Assembly: GCA_026002695.1 (NCBI GenBank)
Contig: BOCB01000012.1
Location: forward strand, 1-35,587
Direction: 5' to 3'
From: Synergistales bacterium
GTDB lineage: Bacteria; Synergistota; Synergistia; Synergistales; Synergistaceae
Length of the DNA stretch: 35,587 bases
The position numbers and the translations under genes are program-made. The first letter of the stretch is position 1, and each line of letters starts with the position of its first letter. The notes under the pieces are model-generated. The model made no database searches. It saw only the letters and a list, made by a program, of their open reading frames with translations, and was not told the DNA's origin. Below are positions 9,310-15,634 of the stretch, piece by piece.

Positions 9310-10668
9310 ATGATGCGATTAACCGTCAAATTGTGTGCCGCGCCTGCAGATATTAACGGCAAACCCAGCGGACACAGGAAAGCTCTTGAGACCTTCGCAG
9401 AGGATGCCGTTAAGCATTATGGTCTTGAGTCAGGCGAAAAGGGCGAGGTTTCAGCCGAATGGAAAATTGCCGGGAAAGGCGAAGAGGCGAGCGACGCGTT
9501 TCTGTTTGTCGGTACGCCTAAGTCGCTTTTGGGCGTCTTTTCGAATAAGGATGGCAATTCCGGCGACGAATCGCACTATTGCGCGGCGGTCTTGCCGGAT
9601 AATCAGTGGGATGAGGATTTGAATAAGCTGCTGCAAAACCCAAGGAGCAATGTTCTTGCCGTGATTCGGGGGAAGAACGCGCTATGCGGATCGGGAGGAA
9701 AATTTCGGGAGGAAGACGTCCTTCAGCTCGCCGAAATACTGAAATCCCTTGCGCGCCGGTATGTTCGCGCGCGGGCGGAAGACGGAATCAGCGAGGAAAC
9801 GCTCTCCAAGAGCATAGACTGGAAGTGCAGCATACCGGAGAAGGTAAGCGGTTCGAGTTCGTTTATCAGCTTTTTCTCAGACCCGGCGATGACCAAGATG
9901 GGGCGCGAGCTTAAAGCGGCTCTTCTCGACCTGGATATTAGTACGCGCGCGAAAAACAACGGGCGGAAATGGGATAAAGTCCACTCCATCTTGCTTCTGG
10001 GGGAGACGGGGACGGGGAAGTCGTTAGCCGCCGAGTGGATCGCAAATCAGTTGTCCTCGCCTATGTTTCCGCTGAACATGGCCAGTCTGCCCCACAATAT
10101 GGTTGACTTAGAGCTTTTCGGCTCTGTTCCCGGGGCATATACCGGCGCGGACAATAAGCCGCGGGATGGAATACTGCAAGCGCACGCCGAAAAAGTTATT
10201 TTCCTTGACGAGATAGGAGAAATGGAGCTTGAAAGCCAGGCTCGCCTCCTGAAATATCTCGACTGCGGCGAGGTTCGGCGCATGGGCGACACCAAGACGT
10301 CCCAGCATTTTTCAATCATAGTCGCGGCTACTAACCGTCCGTGGGATCAGTGGGTGCAAATGGAAAACCCTCCGTTCCACGCCGACCTCTTTTACCGTTT
10401 CGATCATGTCGTCAAAATACCGTCCCTGAAGGAGCGCAAAAAAGATATGCGCCTCCTCATAAGCCTTCTCTTGCAGGATACGAGCATAAACAAAAAAAAC
10501 GGCGGAGAGTGCCGCGTTAAAAGAATCAGCATAGACGCCATTGAATACCTCGAAGACGCATCGTATCCCGGGAATTTCAGGGACATTCGCGAGCGCATCC
10601 GCTCCGCACTCGGCAGAGCCGCTAGCGAGGGCGCTTCCGTCCTGTGCCTGAGGCATCTGATTCACTGA
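9310..10668 (+). CDS. AAA+ ATPase of the sigma54-activator type, without a DNA-binding domain
   Basis: This 452-residue protein starts at ATG 9310 or 9313. Residues 1 to about 190 form a domain I cannot assign. An AAA+ domain follows: Walker A GETGTGKS (231-238), the loop motif ELFGSVPGAYTGA with GAYTGA at 275-280, Walker B VIFLDEIGEM (D300, E301), sensor I AATNRPW, an arginine-finger segment FYRFDHVVKIPSL, and PGNFRDIRERI. GAFTGA/GAYTGA is the loop by which NtrC-type ATPases contact sigma54 and remodel RNA polymerase. The chain ends shortly after the sensor-II region with no Fis-type helix-turn-helix. RtcR, a related activator, has an N-terminal CARF domain, but I do not see a clear one here. 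Lying between the polymerase and a CARF effector, it may open promoters for the fused polymerase; that is inference. Confidence 0.85.
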   Translation: MMRLTVKLCAAPADINGKPSGHRKALETFAEDAVKHYGLESGEKGEVSAEWKIAGKGEEASDAFLFVGTPKSLLGVFSNKDGNSGDESHYCAAVLPDNQWDEDLNKLLQNPRSNVLAVIRGKNALCGSGGKFREEDVLQLAEILKSLARRYVRARAEDGISEETLSKSIDWKCSIPEKVSGSSSFISFFSDPAMTKMGRELKAALLDLDISTRAKNNGRKWDKVHSILLLGETGTGKSLAAEWIANQLSSPMFPLNMASLPHNMVDLELFGSVPGAYTGADNKPRDGILQAHAEKVIFLDEIGEMELESQARLLKYLDCGEVRRMGDTKTSQHFSIIVAATNRPWDQWVQMENPPFHADLFYRFDHVVKIPSLKERKKDMRLLISLLLQDTSINKKNGGECRVKRISIDAIEYLEDASYPGNFRDIRERIRSALGRAASEGASVLCLRHLIH

Positions 10669-10686
10669 GTACGAGGAGGGATAATT

Positions 10687-11829
10687 ATGGGATGCGTAAT
10701 ATCTACGTGCGGAACCAGCGGTCTGACTAATATCGAATCTCGCGGGAAGAGAGGCGAATTTTCGGTACTCAAACTCGCTAATAAGACAAAGGAGGAATTA
10801 ACCCCCGAAGAGCTGAGTTATCTCGACGGGCTGCTCGGCTTGTTAAGGGAAGAATCCATGACGTGGGACGCCGCAGCCGCGAAGCGCGGCAGCGCGGAGC
10901 TGAACAGCCTCTTGGCGTACTATGATAATCAGGTATTAAAAGGAGCCGCGAATCAGCATTATTTCATCAGCAGCGACACTTACGTCGGCAAAGAATGCGC
11001 TCAAATCGCTGCGGATTGGCTGACGCTGCAGGGAGACGATTTTCACGCGGAGGTTCACACCGTCCCCGGACTCAATACCAACGATTACTTTTCATTTAAG
11101 GAAGCGATGAGCGAACTCGCCAAGTGGTGCGCTGAATTTATAGAACCGATGCGCGCGGATCCGCGCTATGTCGTGGCTTTCAACTTGAACGGCGGGTTTA
11201 AGAGCGTACAGGGATTTATGCAGACTCTGGGTATGTTTTACGCCGACGAAACGTTTTATCAGTTTCAAGGCACGGACGCGCTCCTGCGTATTCCCCGATT
11301 GCCGATCGATATTAACACGGAAGTGCGCATTGAAATCGAAAGGCATTTCGACGCGTACCGCAAGCTGTCCATCGGGCTTCCCGTTACAAGCGCAGAGGTC
11401 GAAGGGATTCATGAAAGTATGCTGTTCACGGACGGCAAAGATTATACGCTGTCCGCGTGGGGAGAGATTTTCTGGAGCAGATTCAAGCGGATGTTTTACG
11501 AGGAAAGTTTCAAGAAGCCGCCATACATCGATATTCGCATAAAAAGCAGCTTTCTCAAGGATTTGAAGCAGTTTGAGCAGGATAAACAAGCTCTTTACTC
11601 GGTTAATGAGCGCTTGGATGATTTAGCCAGGTATCTGCTGACTAAAGTAAAGTATAACCCAAAAAGACTTTACGTCCATCAGATTATAAGCAAATTCAAA
11701 GAAGCGCCGGACTGCACCGATGAATTTTACGCTTGGTCACACTGCGGCGCTTGGCGGGTTTTTTGTATTATCGATAAATCCTCTTACATCGCCGAACTGC
11801 ATCGCTTAGTTCCCCATCCGAAAGGATAG
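10687..11829 (+). CDS. CARF protein with RelE-like C-terminal domain, candidate cOA-activated mRNA interferase
   Basis: This 380-residue protein starts at ATG 10687 after an AGGAGGG site, 18 nt behind the AAA+ gene. The N-terminus MGCVISTCGTSGLTN and the loop FNLNGGFKSVQGF (N166 to F171) mark a CARF domain of the APE2256/TIGR02619 group. The last ~100 residues (SFLKDLKQFEQDKQALYSV..., NPKRLYVHQIISKF, AWSHCGAWRVFCIIDK..) have the order expected of RelE/ParE toxins: an N-terminal helical pair, then strands with an Arg in a WR-x-x-x-x-I pattern, ending near a His. CARF-RelE proteins (Cami1) are known type III effectors that cut ribosome-associated mRNA when cOA binds. I assign the RelE part by pattern and cannot align it fully. 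It closes the polymerase operon. Confidence 0.75.
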   Translation: MGCVISTCGTSGLTNIESRGKRGEFSVLKLANKTKEELTPEELSYLDGLLGLLREESMTWDAAAAKRGSAELNSLLAYYDNQVLKGAANQHYFISSDTYVGKECAQIAADWLTLQGDDFHAEVHTVPGLNTNDYFSFKEAMSELAKWCAEFIEPMRADPRYVVAFNLNGGFKSVQGFMQTLGMFYADETFYQFQGTDALLRIPRLPIDINTEVRIEIERHFDAYRKLSIGLPVTSAEVEGIHESMLFTDGKDYTLSAWGEIFWSRFKRMFYEESFKKPPYIDIRIKSSFLKDLKQFEQDKQALYSVNERLDDLARYLLTKVKYNPKRLYVHQIISKFKEAPDCTDEFYAWSHCGAWRVFCIIDKSSYIAELHRLVPHPKG

Positions 11830-11844
11830 AGACCTGTTTAATAG

Positions 11845-11903
11845 TATAATATAATATATTAGCTAATATGCTTAGAAAGGGCTATTATGGATAATATATT
11901 ATC
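11845..11903 (+). promoter_or_regulatory. hipBA promoter with two 14-bp palindromes (probable autoregulatory operators)
   Basis: A TATAAT hexamer lies at 11845-11850. Two perfect 14-bp palindromes flank the start codon: ATATTAGCTAATAT at 11856-11869 and GATAATATATTATC at 11890-11903. The second overlaps the first codons of the regulator. Paired palindromes around the promoter are typical of HipB-like operators. I see no clear -35 hexamer. Confidence 0.6.
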
Positions 11904-12147
11904 TATTAAACAAAATTTAGCCGTGCGAGTCAAACAACGTCGGCGTGAAGGAAAATTGACGCAGCTTGCTTTAGCCGGTAAAGCGGGCGTCAGCCTCGGT
12001 TCGATCAAGCGCTTTGAGGGGAGCGGCGAGATTTCGCTGTCTTCTCTGTTGCGGATTGCCGTTGTTTTGGGGTATGAAGAGGACTTTGCCACCCTCTTTG
12101 AGCGCAAAAACTATCAAACTTTAGATGAGATAATCAATGCGAAATAA
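11887..12147 (+). CDS. HipB-like XRE-family antitoxin/repressor
   Basis: This is an 86-residue protein with an AGAAAGGG ribosome site. An XRE-type helix-turn-helix covers about residues 12-65, with KQRRREGKLTQLALAGKAGVSLGSIK as helices 1-3 and ISLSSLLRIAVVLGY as helices 4-5. It overlaps the kinase gene by 11 nt, the usual HipBA arrangement. It should bind and neutralise the kinase and repress its own promoter through the palindromes around 11856-11903. Confidence 0.88.
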   Translation: MDNILSIKQNLAVRVKQRRREGKLTQLALAGKAGVSLGSIKRFEGSGEISLSSLLRIAVVLGYEEDFATLFERKNYQTLDEIINAK

Positions 12148-13273
12148 TCCGCAGGGCGTCTTGAATGTTCTTTACCACGAGCGGCAAGTCGGGCGCATTG
12201 TCCTCACTCCGGAGAACTTGTGCGCTTTTGAATATAGCGAGGACTGGATTAGCGGCGGATTTGCAATCTCACCTTTCAAACTGCCTTTGCAAAAGGGAGT
12301 CTTTATCGCCAAACGGAGTCCATTTGAGGGTAATTTCGGAGTCTTTAATGACAGCTTGCCGGATGGCTGGGGAAGGCTCTTAATCGACCGAATGCTCCTC
12401 AAGAAACACATTGATCCGGCCGCAGTTTCGATTCTCACCAGATTAGCCATTGTCGGGAATGGGGGGATGGGCGCGCTGGAATATCGCCCCGAGTATCCGT
12501 TAGTCAGCGATACCATGATTTCTGATTTAGCGACTCTCGCGAAAGAAGCGGAGGCGATTCAGAGCGAAAGGATTCCCGATAACTTGGAAGAACTGGTTCA
12601 GGCCGGAGGCTCCAGCGGCGGCGCTCGCCCCAAAGTCCTGATTAAATTTGGCGCTGAGGACTGGCTGATTAAGTTTAGGGCAGGTATTGATCCGAAAAAT
12701 ATTGGGGAAAATGAGTTTTTATATTCCCAAGCCGCGCGTTTAGCCGGGCTTGATATGCCCGAAACGAAGCTCTTTGAGGGTAAATATTTCGGCACGCTTC
12801 GCTTTGACCGCAAACCAAACGGAGCCAAGGTCATGATGTTGTCCGCCAGCGCCTTGCTCGACGCCGACCATCGTTTACCGGCGCTCGATTACAATGATTT
12901 GCTGGCATCGACGCTTGCCTTGACGCGGGACTTCGGGGAAGTCGAAAAACTCTTTCGGCTGATGTGTTTTAATGTCCTGTCTCACAATCGCGACGACCAC
13001 GCGAAAAATTTTTCTTTTCTTTATGATGAGGGGAAATGGTCACTCGCCCCGGCTTACGATTTAGTCTATGCCGCCGGACTTGGCGGCGAACACGCCACCG
13101 CTGTCGACGGTGAGGGACGTAACCCTACAGGCGAACACCTCTTGCGCGCGGCGGCAAAAATCGGCCTTAGCCCCCGGCGTGCCAATAAAATCATCGGCGA
13201 AGTGAGAGAGGTTGTCCAAGCCAAATTATCTCGTTTCCTGAAACCGGAAATAAGCGAGCGGAATTCATTTTAA
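12137..13273 (+). CDS. hipA: HipA-like serine/threonine kinase toxin
   Basis: This is a 378-residue HipA-family kinase. Visible family motifs are the N-terminal couple-HipA domain (FAISPFKLPL, FGVFNDSLPDGWG), a glycine-rich ATP loop (AGGSSGGARPKVL), the catalytic FNVLSHNRDDHAKNFSF with Asp/Asn residues, and the metal-binding APAYDLV. E. coli HipA phosphorylates glutamyl-tRNA synthetase and halts translation; the substrate here is unknown. It is intact and full length (E. coli HipA has 440 residues). Its stop codon lies inside the first copy of the repeated promoter/leader-like motif. Confidence 0.9.
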   Translation: MRNNPQGVLNVLYHERQVGRIVLTPENLCAFEYSEDWISGGFAISPFKLPLQKGVFIAKRSPFEGNFGVFNDSLPDGWGRLLIDRMLLKKHIDPAAVSILTRLAIVGNGGMGALEYRPEYPLVSDTMISDLATLAKEAEAIQSERIPDNLEELVQAGGSSGGARPKVLIKFGAEDWLIKFRAGIDPKNIGENEFLYSQAARLAGLDMPETKLFEGKYFGTLRFDRKPNGAKVMMLSASALLDADHRLPALDYNDLLASTLALTRDFGEVEKLFRLMCFNVLSHNRDDHAKNFSFLYDEGKWSLAPAYDLVYAAGLGGEHATAVDGEGRNPTGEHLLRAAAKIGLSPRRANKIIGEVREVVQAKLSRFLKPEISERNSF

Positions 13274-13300
13274 GATTGGACATATTTATCGCCAAAGCGC
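13261..13300 (+). promoter_or_regulatory. Repeated promoter/leader-like motif, copy A
   Basis: The sequence matches four other places in the window: ATTCA, then AAGATT, then an AT-rich 15-18 nt stretch with CATAT, then CCAAAGCGC and a GC-rich hairpin. This copy overlaps the end of hipA. It is followed by a hairpin whose arms surround CCTTGATTTTAAGG (to about 13341), but no short gene follows directly. Confidence 0.55.
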
Positions 13301-13394
13301 CGGGCGCGCGTCCTTGATTTTAAGGGGCGCGTGTCCTTGTGTATCTTGGCAGGTATACGGATTGAATGAAGAAATCCTCGTTAGGCGGGGGATC

Positions 13395-13422
13395 GTAGAG
13401 ACGTTGCATGCAACGTCTCTAC
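13395..13422. repeat. 28-bp perfect palindromic repeat element
   Basis: The sequence starts GTAGAGACGTTGCA and its second half is the exact reverse complement. Palindromes of this GTAGAGACG type are scattered intergenic repeats in many bacterial genomes. Related GTAGGGGC-type elements occur here near 17636, 18644, 24124 and 24430. Confidence 0.8.
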
Positions 13423-13427
13423 AAAAG

Positions 13428-13470
13428 CAAATTCACGCTAAGATTACACATTAAATTGAACCAAAGCGCA
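13428..13470 (+). promoter_or_regulatory. Repeated promoter/leader-like motif, copy B (before small peptide 1)
   Basis: AAATTCACGCTAAGATTACA followed by an AT-rich stretch and CCAAAGCGCAGGAGCG. It is nearly identical to copy E at 24524, about 11 kb away. A GC-rich hairpin (GCGCGGCAACCC paired with GGGTTCGCGC) follows and lies upstream of the peptide gene at 13551. Confidence 0.6.
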
Positions 13471-13550
13471 GGAGCGCGCGGCAACCCTATATGCGGGTTC
13501 GCGCACCGGTTAAATCGGAAACCGTGATGAGTAAAAGGAGGAGATACGCT

Positions 13551-13652
13551 ATGTTCTTTCTGCTTGCGCCGCTCATTCCCATGATCATCGAAACCGCCGC
13601 TGTCGCCGCCACCGTCTACAAGGCAGTTGATAAACTCACGGACGACGATTAG
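13551..13652 (+). CDS. Small hydrophobic peptide 1 (33 aa)
   Basis: An ATG behind AAAAGGAGGAGA encodes 33 residues: MFFLLAPLIPMIIE, an Ala/Val-rich stretch, then VDKLTDDD. It has one hydrophobic segment and an acidic tail, so it may insert in the membrane. A second copy at 14302 is nearly identical except for a three-residue insertion. Conservation of both ends, the ribosome site and the flanking hairpins argues that it is translated. The function is unknown; a type I toxin-like membrane peptide is one possibility. Confidence 0.7.
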   Translation: MFFLLAPLIPMIIETAAVAATVYKAVDKLTDDD

Positions 13653-13676
13653 GCTACAGGGGAATCCAATCCAATC

Positions 13677-13699
13677 GGGCGGCGTTCCTATGGCCGCCC
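13677..13699 (+). terminator. GC-rich hairpin after small peptide 1
   Basis: Arms GGGCGGC and GCCGCCC enclose a 9-nt loop. There is no T run, so intrinsic termination is uncertain. A matching hairpin follows peptide 2 at 14460. Confidence 0.45.
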
Positions 13700-13732
13700 G
13701 CGTTCAGTATAGGGAGGGAGGCATGTCGGGCA

Positions 13733-14140
13733 ATGGAATACACGTTGGAGGAGTTTGTCTTAGAGAACCTTGAAGCCCGGAATCGGGGCGATTGGGCATC
13801 CATCACCGAAACACGCAGCAAAGGCGAAGGCGTCGGGGGGAGATTTGCCGCACGGCTCGACAAATTCGTCTATCGCCTTTCAGAACCTGAAAGAAATAAG
13901 ATATTCGACGGCATTGTTAAGACAATAGCGATTCCCACCCTTAAAATGAGCAATCACTTTTTCGCGAGGATGGTGGAACGCTATGCCGCTTTGGATCTCG
14001 GTATCCTTTGCGCGCGTATACGGCAGTGCGTCGAAAGCGCGTTGAAACATAAGAAAGAACGCGTGAAAAAAGACGACATGGTAGTAGTCATCGCGCCTGA
14101 GGAACGGACACTGATCACGCTCTATACCCGCCTGATCTGA
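13733..14140 (+). CDS. Hypothetical protein, possible BECR-fold RNase-like protein
   Basis: I do not recognise a named family for this 135-residue protein. The start is ATG 13733, about 12 nt behind GGGAGGGAGG. The C-terminal half reads SNHFFARMVERY, then a helix, then KKDDMVVVIAPEERTLITLYTRL. A His-x-x-x-R helix followed by two strands ending in TLYTR resembles the BECR/RelE-type RNase toxins found at the ends of polymorphic toxins and in DUF4258-like proteins. The N-terminal half is charged and helical. It sits between two copies of the small-peptide cassette. The RNase idea is a weak inference. Confidence 0.55.
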   Translation: MEYTLEEFVLENLEARNRGDWASITETRSKGEGVGGRFAARLDKFVYRLSEPERNKIFDGIVKTIAIPTLKMSNHFFARMVERYAALDLGILCARIRQCVESALKHKKERVKKDDMVVVIAPEERTLITLYTRLI

Positions 14141-14177
14141 GATTCATCTCAATACGCGCGCAAAGCGCCGCTCTTGT

Positions 14178-14220
14178 AAAATCATCTTAAGATGTACCAA
14201 TATATTAAACCAAAGCGCTG
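14178..14220 (+). promoter_or_regulatory. Repeated promoter/leader-like motif, copy C (before small peptide 2)
   Basis: AAAATCATCTTAAGATGTAC, then TATATTAAACCAAAGCGC. It is followed by a hairpin around CCTTGATTTTAAGG (to about 14262) that is nearly identical to the one after copy A. TATATT could be a -10 element. Confidence 0.6.
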
Positions 14221-14301
14221 AGCGCGCGTCCTTGATTTTAAGGAGCACGCGCTCTTGTGCTCCATTGGCCGCCCTTGAAGACCAAAAGGAGGAGATAAGC
14301 T

Positions 14302-14412
14302 ATGTTCTTTCTGCTTGCACCGCTCATTCCCGTGATCATCGAAGCCGCCGCTGTCGCCACCACTGCCGCCGTTGTATACAAAACAGTAGATAAGCTCTCG
14401 GACGACGATTAG
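14302..14412 (+). CDS. Small hydrophobic peptide 2 (36 aa), paralogue of peptide 1
   Basis: An ATG behind AAAAGGAGGAGA encodes 36 residues beginning MFFLLAPLIPVIIE and ending VDKLSDDD. Compared with the copy at 13551 it has three extra residues in the Ala/Val-rich centre and only conservative changes elsewhere. The upstream leader and the downstream GGGCGGC hairpin are duplicated too, so the whole cassette was copied. Confidence 0.7.
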   Translation: MFFLLAPLIPVIIEAAAVATTAAVVYKTVDKLSDDD

Positions 14413-14459
14413 GCCATAAGAGGAACCAATCAGACGGCAATTTGTGAACCTTGTGTAAC

Positions 14460-14482
14460 GGGCGGCGCTCCCTTGGCCGCCC
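14460..14482 (+). terminator. GC-rich hairpin after small peptide 2
   Basis: Arms GGGCGGC and GCCGCCC, as after peptide 1. No T run follows. Confidence 0.45.
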
Positions 14483-14517
14483 GCGATAGAAGGAGGCAAA
14501 GGGAACTCATCAGCGCA

Positions 14518-14553
14518 GGAGCGCGTGTGCCTTTTTCAAAGGCGGCGCGCTCC
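14518..14553 (+). repeat. Strong GC-rich hairpin related to the leader hairpins
   Basis: GGAGCGCG pairs with CGCGCTCC, and the inner GCCTTT with AAAGGC around a short loop. It follows CAGCGCA, similar to the CCAAAGCGC-plus-hairpin unit of the leaders, and may be a degenerate copy or a terminator; CCCCTTCTT follows. Confidence 0.5.
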
Positions 14554-14580
14554 CCTTCTTGCCTCTGACATTGTGAAGCA

Positions 14581-14625
14581 TGAGATTCCTTCAAAGATAC
14601 CCCATATAATACAGAACCAAAACGC
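14581..14625 (+). promoter_or_regulatory. Repeated promoter/leader-like motif, copy D (before small peptide 3)
   Basis: GAGATTCCTTCAAAGATACC, then CATATAATACAGAACCAAAACGC. It holds a perfect TATAAT, which suggests that the AT-rich centre of this motif family is a -10 element and CCAAAGCGC lies at the start of the transcript. Confidence 0.55.
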
Positions 14626-14685
14626 AGCGGAGCGGGAAATCCGAAAAGCGGCACGGACAGAAGATTACAGAAGGGGGAAAACAAC

Positions 14686-14790
14686 ATGAAGAGCATAATC
14701 GCGCCGGAGTATACCACGTTCACAGGCGATGATTCCATGATCGGCTTTCTCATCGACAGCATCAGGAAGGGGAGGGTGATAGCCTGCTAA
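14686..14790 (+). CDS. Small peptide 3 (34 aa), hypothetical
   Basis: The ATG at 14686 follows GAAGGGGGAAA. The product starts MKSIIAPEYTTFTGDDSM and ends RKGRVIAC, with a terminal Cys. There is no clear membrane segment, only an amphipathic IGFLIDSI stretch. I do not recognise it. Support comes from the ribosome site and its place behind the same leader motif as peptides 1 and 2. Confidence 0.5.
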   Translation: MKSIIAPEYTTFTGDDSMIGFLIDSIRKGRVIAC

Positions 14791-14863
14791 TACCCGGCAT
14801 TGCAATTGCGCATACAGTGAGCTGTTCGGGCATTGTCTTGATACGGAAGGAGAGATGACTCAT

Positions 14864-14935
14864 ATGGATAAACTGCTTATTGCCGTCGCTGTCGCTGTTG
14901 TCGAGGTGTTTCTGAACGAATTCAATAACAAATAG
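14864..14935 (+). CDS. Small hydrophobic peptide 4 (23 aa)
   Basis: The ATG at 14864 encodes MDKLLIAVAVAVVEVF followed by a polar LNEFNNK tail; an in-frame ATG at 14855 is an alternative. GGAAGGAGAG lies upstream and spacing favours 14864. A short hydrophobic helix plus polar tail resembles small membrane peptides. The function is unknown. Confidence 0.5.
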   Translation: MDKLLIAVAVAVVEVFLNEFNNK

Positions 14936-15009
14936 CAAAGAAATTTAACGGGCAGTCAGTAATAGTCTATTAGCGTCTTTTTGCCAGCGAGCCGGAGGGG
15001 AAGGGAGGC

Positions 15010-15036
15010 GAGGCGTGTCCCAAGCGGGCGCGCCTC
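15010..15036 (+). terminator. Hairpin before the E2-like gene
   Basis: GAGGCG pairs with CGCCTC, with inner CCC/GGG pairs, and is followed by TTAGTGTTTTTG. It may end transcription of the small-peptide region or act as an attenuator, since the E2 ribosome site follows within ~20 nt. Confidence 0.45.
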
Positions 15037-15065
15037 TTAGTGTTTTTGAAGGAGAGGAGAAGATC

Positions 15066-15485
15066 ATGAACGCAGAGGCAAAGGAAAGGATCACGAACTA
15101 CGAAGCGCCGGCGATGAGCCGTAAATTCCCGCAGTTCAAGCTGTTTATGGTAGGGCCCGAACATTCTTTCGCGCCGGAGGGCGAGATGTTCTGGGGAGGA
15201 TGCCTGACAACGAACTTCGGCACGGAATACGGCGCGGCGATAGTCTATCCGCGCAACTACCCCAACGACAGCATCCGCGCTTACGTACCCGAATTGATAG
15301 AACATGGCAGCAGCCGCCATATGTATATGGACGGGCATCTGTGCCTCTACTCCAACGATCACGGAGGAGGGGGCGAAGGAGTCGGAAGCGAGACGACCGC
15401 CGCTACGGTAACGGCTTGGACGGCGGCATGGCTCAACGCGCGGGAGGTCTTTCAGCGCACCGGCAATTGGCCGGGAAAGGAGTAG
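15066..15485 (+). CDS. E2-like ubiquitin-conjugating protein
   Basis: This 139-residue protein starts at ATG 15066 behind GAAGGAGAGGAGA. An in-frame start at 15015 has no ribosome site. The order AAIVYPRNYPND-x-x-RAYVPEL, then HMYMDGHLCLYS with C93, matches the core of prokaryotic E2-fold proteins: a YP-x-x-YP strand region, a conserved His, then the active-site Cys in LCLY. Such proteins pass ubiquitin-like or other modifiers from an E1. C-terminal helices follow (TVTAWTAAWLNAREVF). It lies directly upstream of a JAB-E1 fusion, its expected partner. No ubiquitin-like protein is obvious in the cluster. Confidence 0.8.
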   Translation: MNAEAKERITNYEAPAMSRKFPQFKLFMVGPEHSFAPEGEMFWGGCLTTNFGTEYGAAIVYPRNYPNDSIRAYVPELIEHGSSRHMYMDGHLCLYSNDHGGGGEGVGSETTAATVTAWTAAWLNAREVFQRTGNWPGKE

Positions 15486-15490
15486 GCGGT

Positions 15491-15631
15491 ATGGAACCGG
15501 AACGCCTTTACAGCGACGCGTCATATCATAACGGCAGAGGAGGAATGGCCGTCGTAGGCCCTTTATGGAGTCTGGGAATAAGCAGTCCGTGGCGCTGCAA
15601 CAAGAACAATAATTTACAGGAGGAACGATAA
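15491..15631 (+). CDS. Short protein with an RNase H-like N-terminus (46 aa)
   Basis: ATG 15491 to TAA 15631 encodes MEPERLYSDASYHNGRGGMA and a further 26 residues. The L-Y-S-D-A-S-Y-x-N-G-R-G-G pattern resembles the first strand of RNase HI-like folds, where the Asp binds metal, but the rest of the domain is absent. It sits between the E2-like and JAB-E1 genes and may be a modifier substrate, a remnant, or spurious. It has no strong ribosome site. Confidence 0.35.
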   Translation: MEPERLYSDASYHNGRGGMAVVGPLWSLGISSPWRCNKNNNLQEER

Positions 15632-15634
15632 ACT

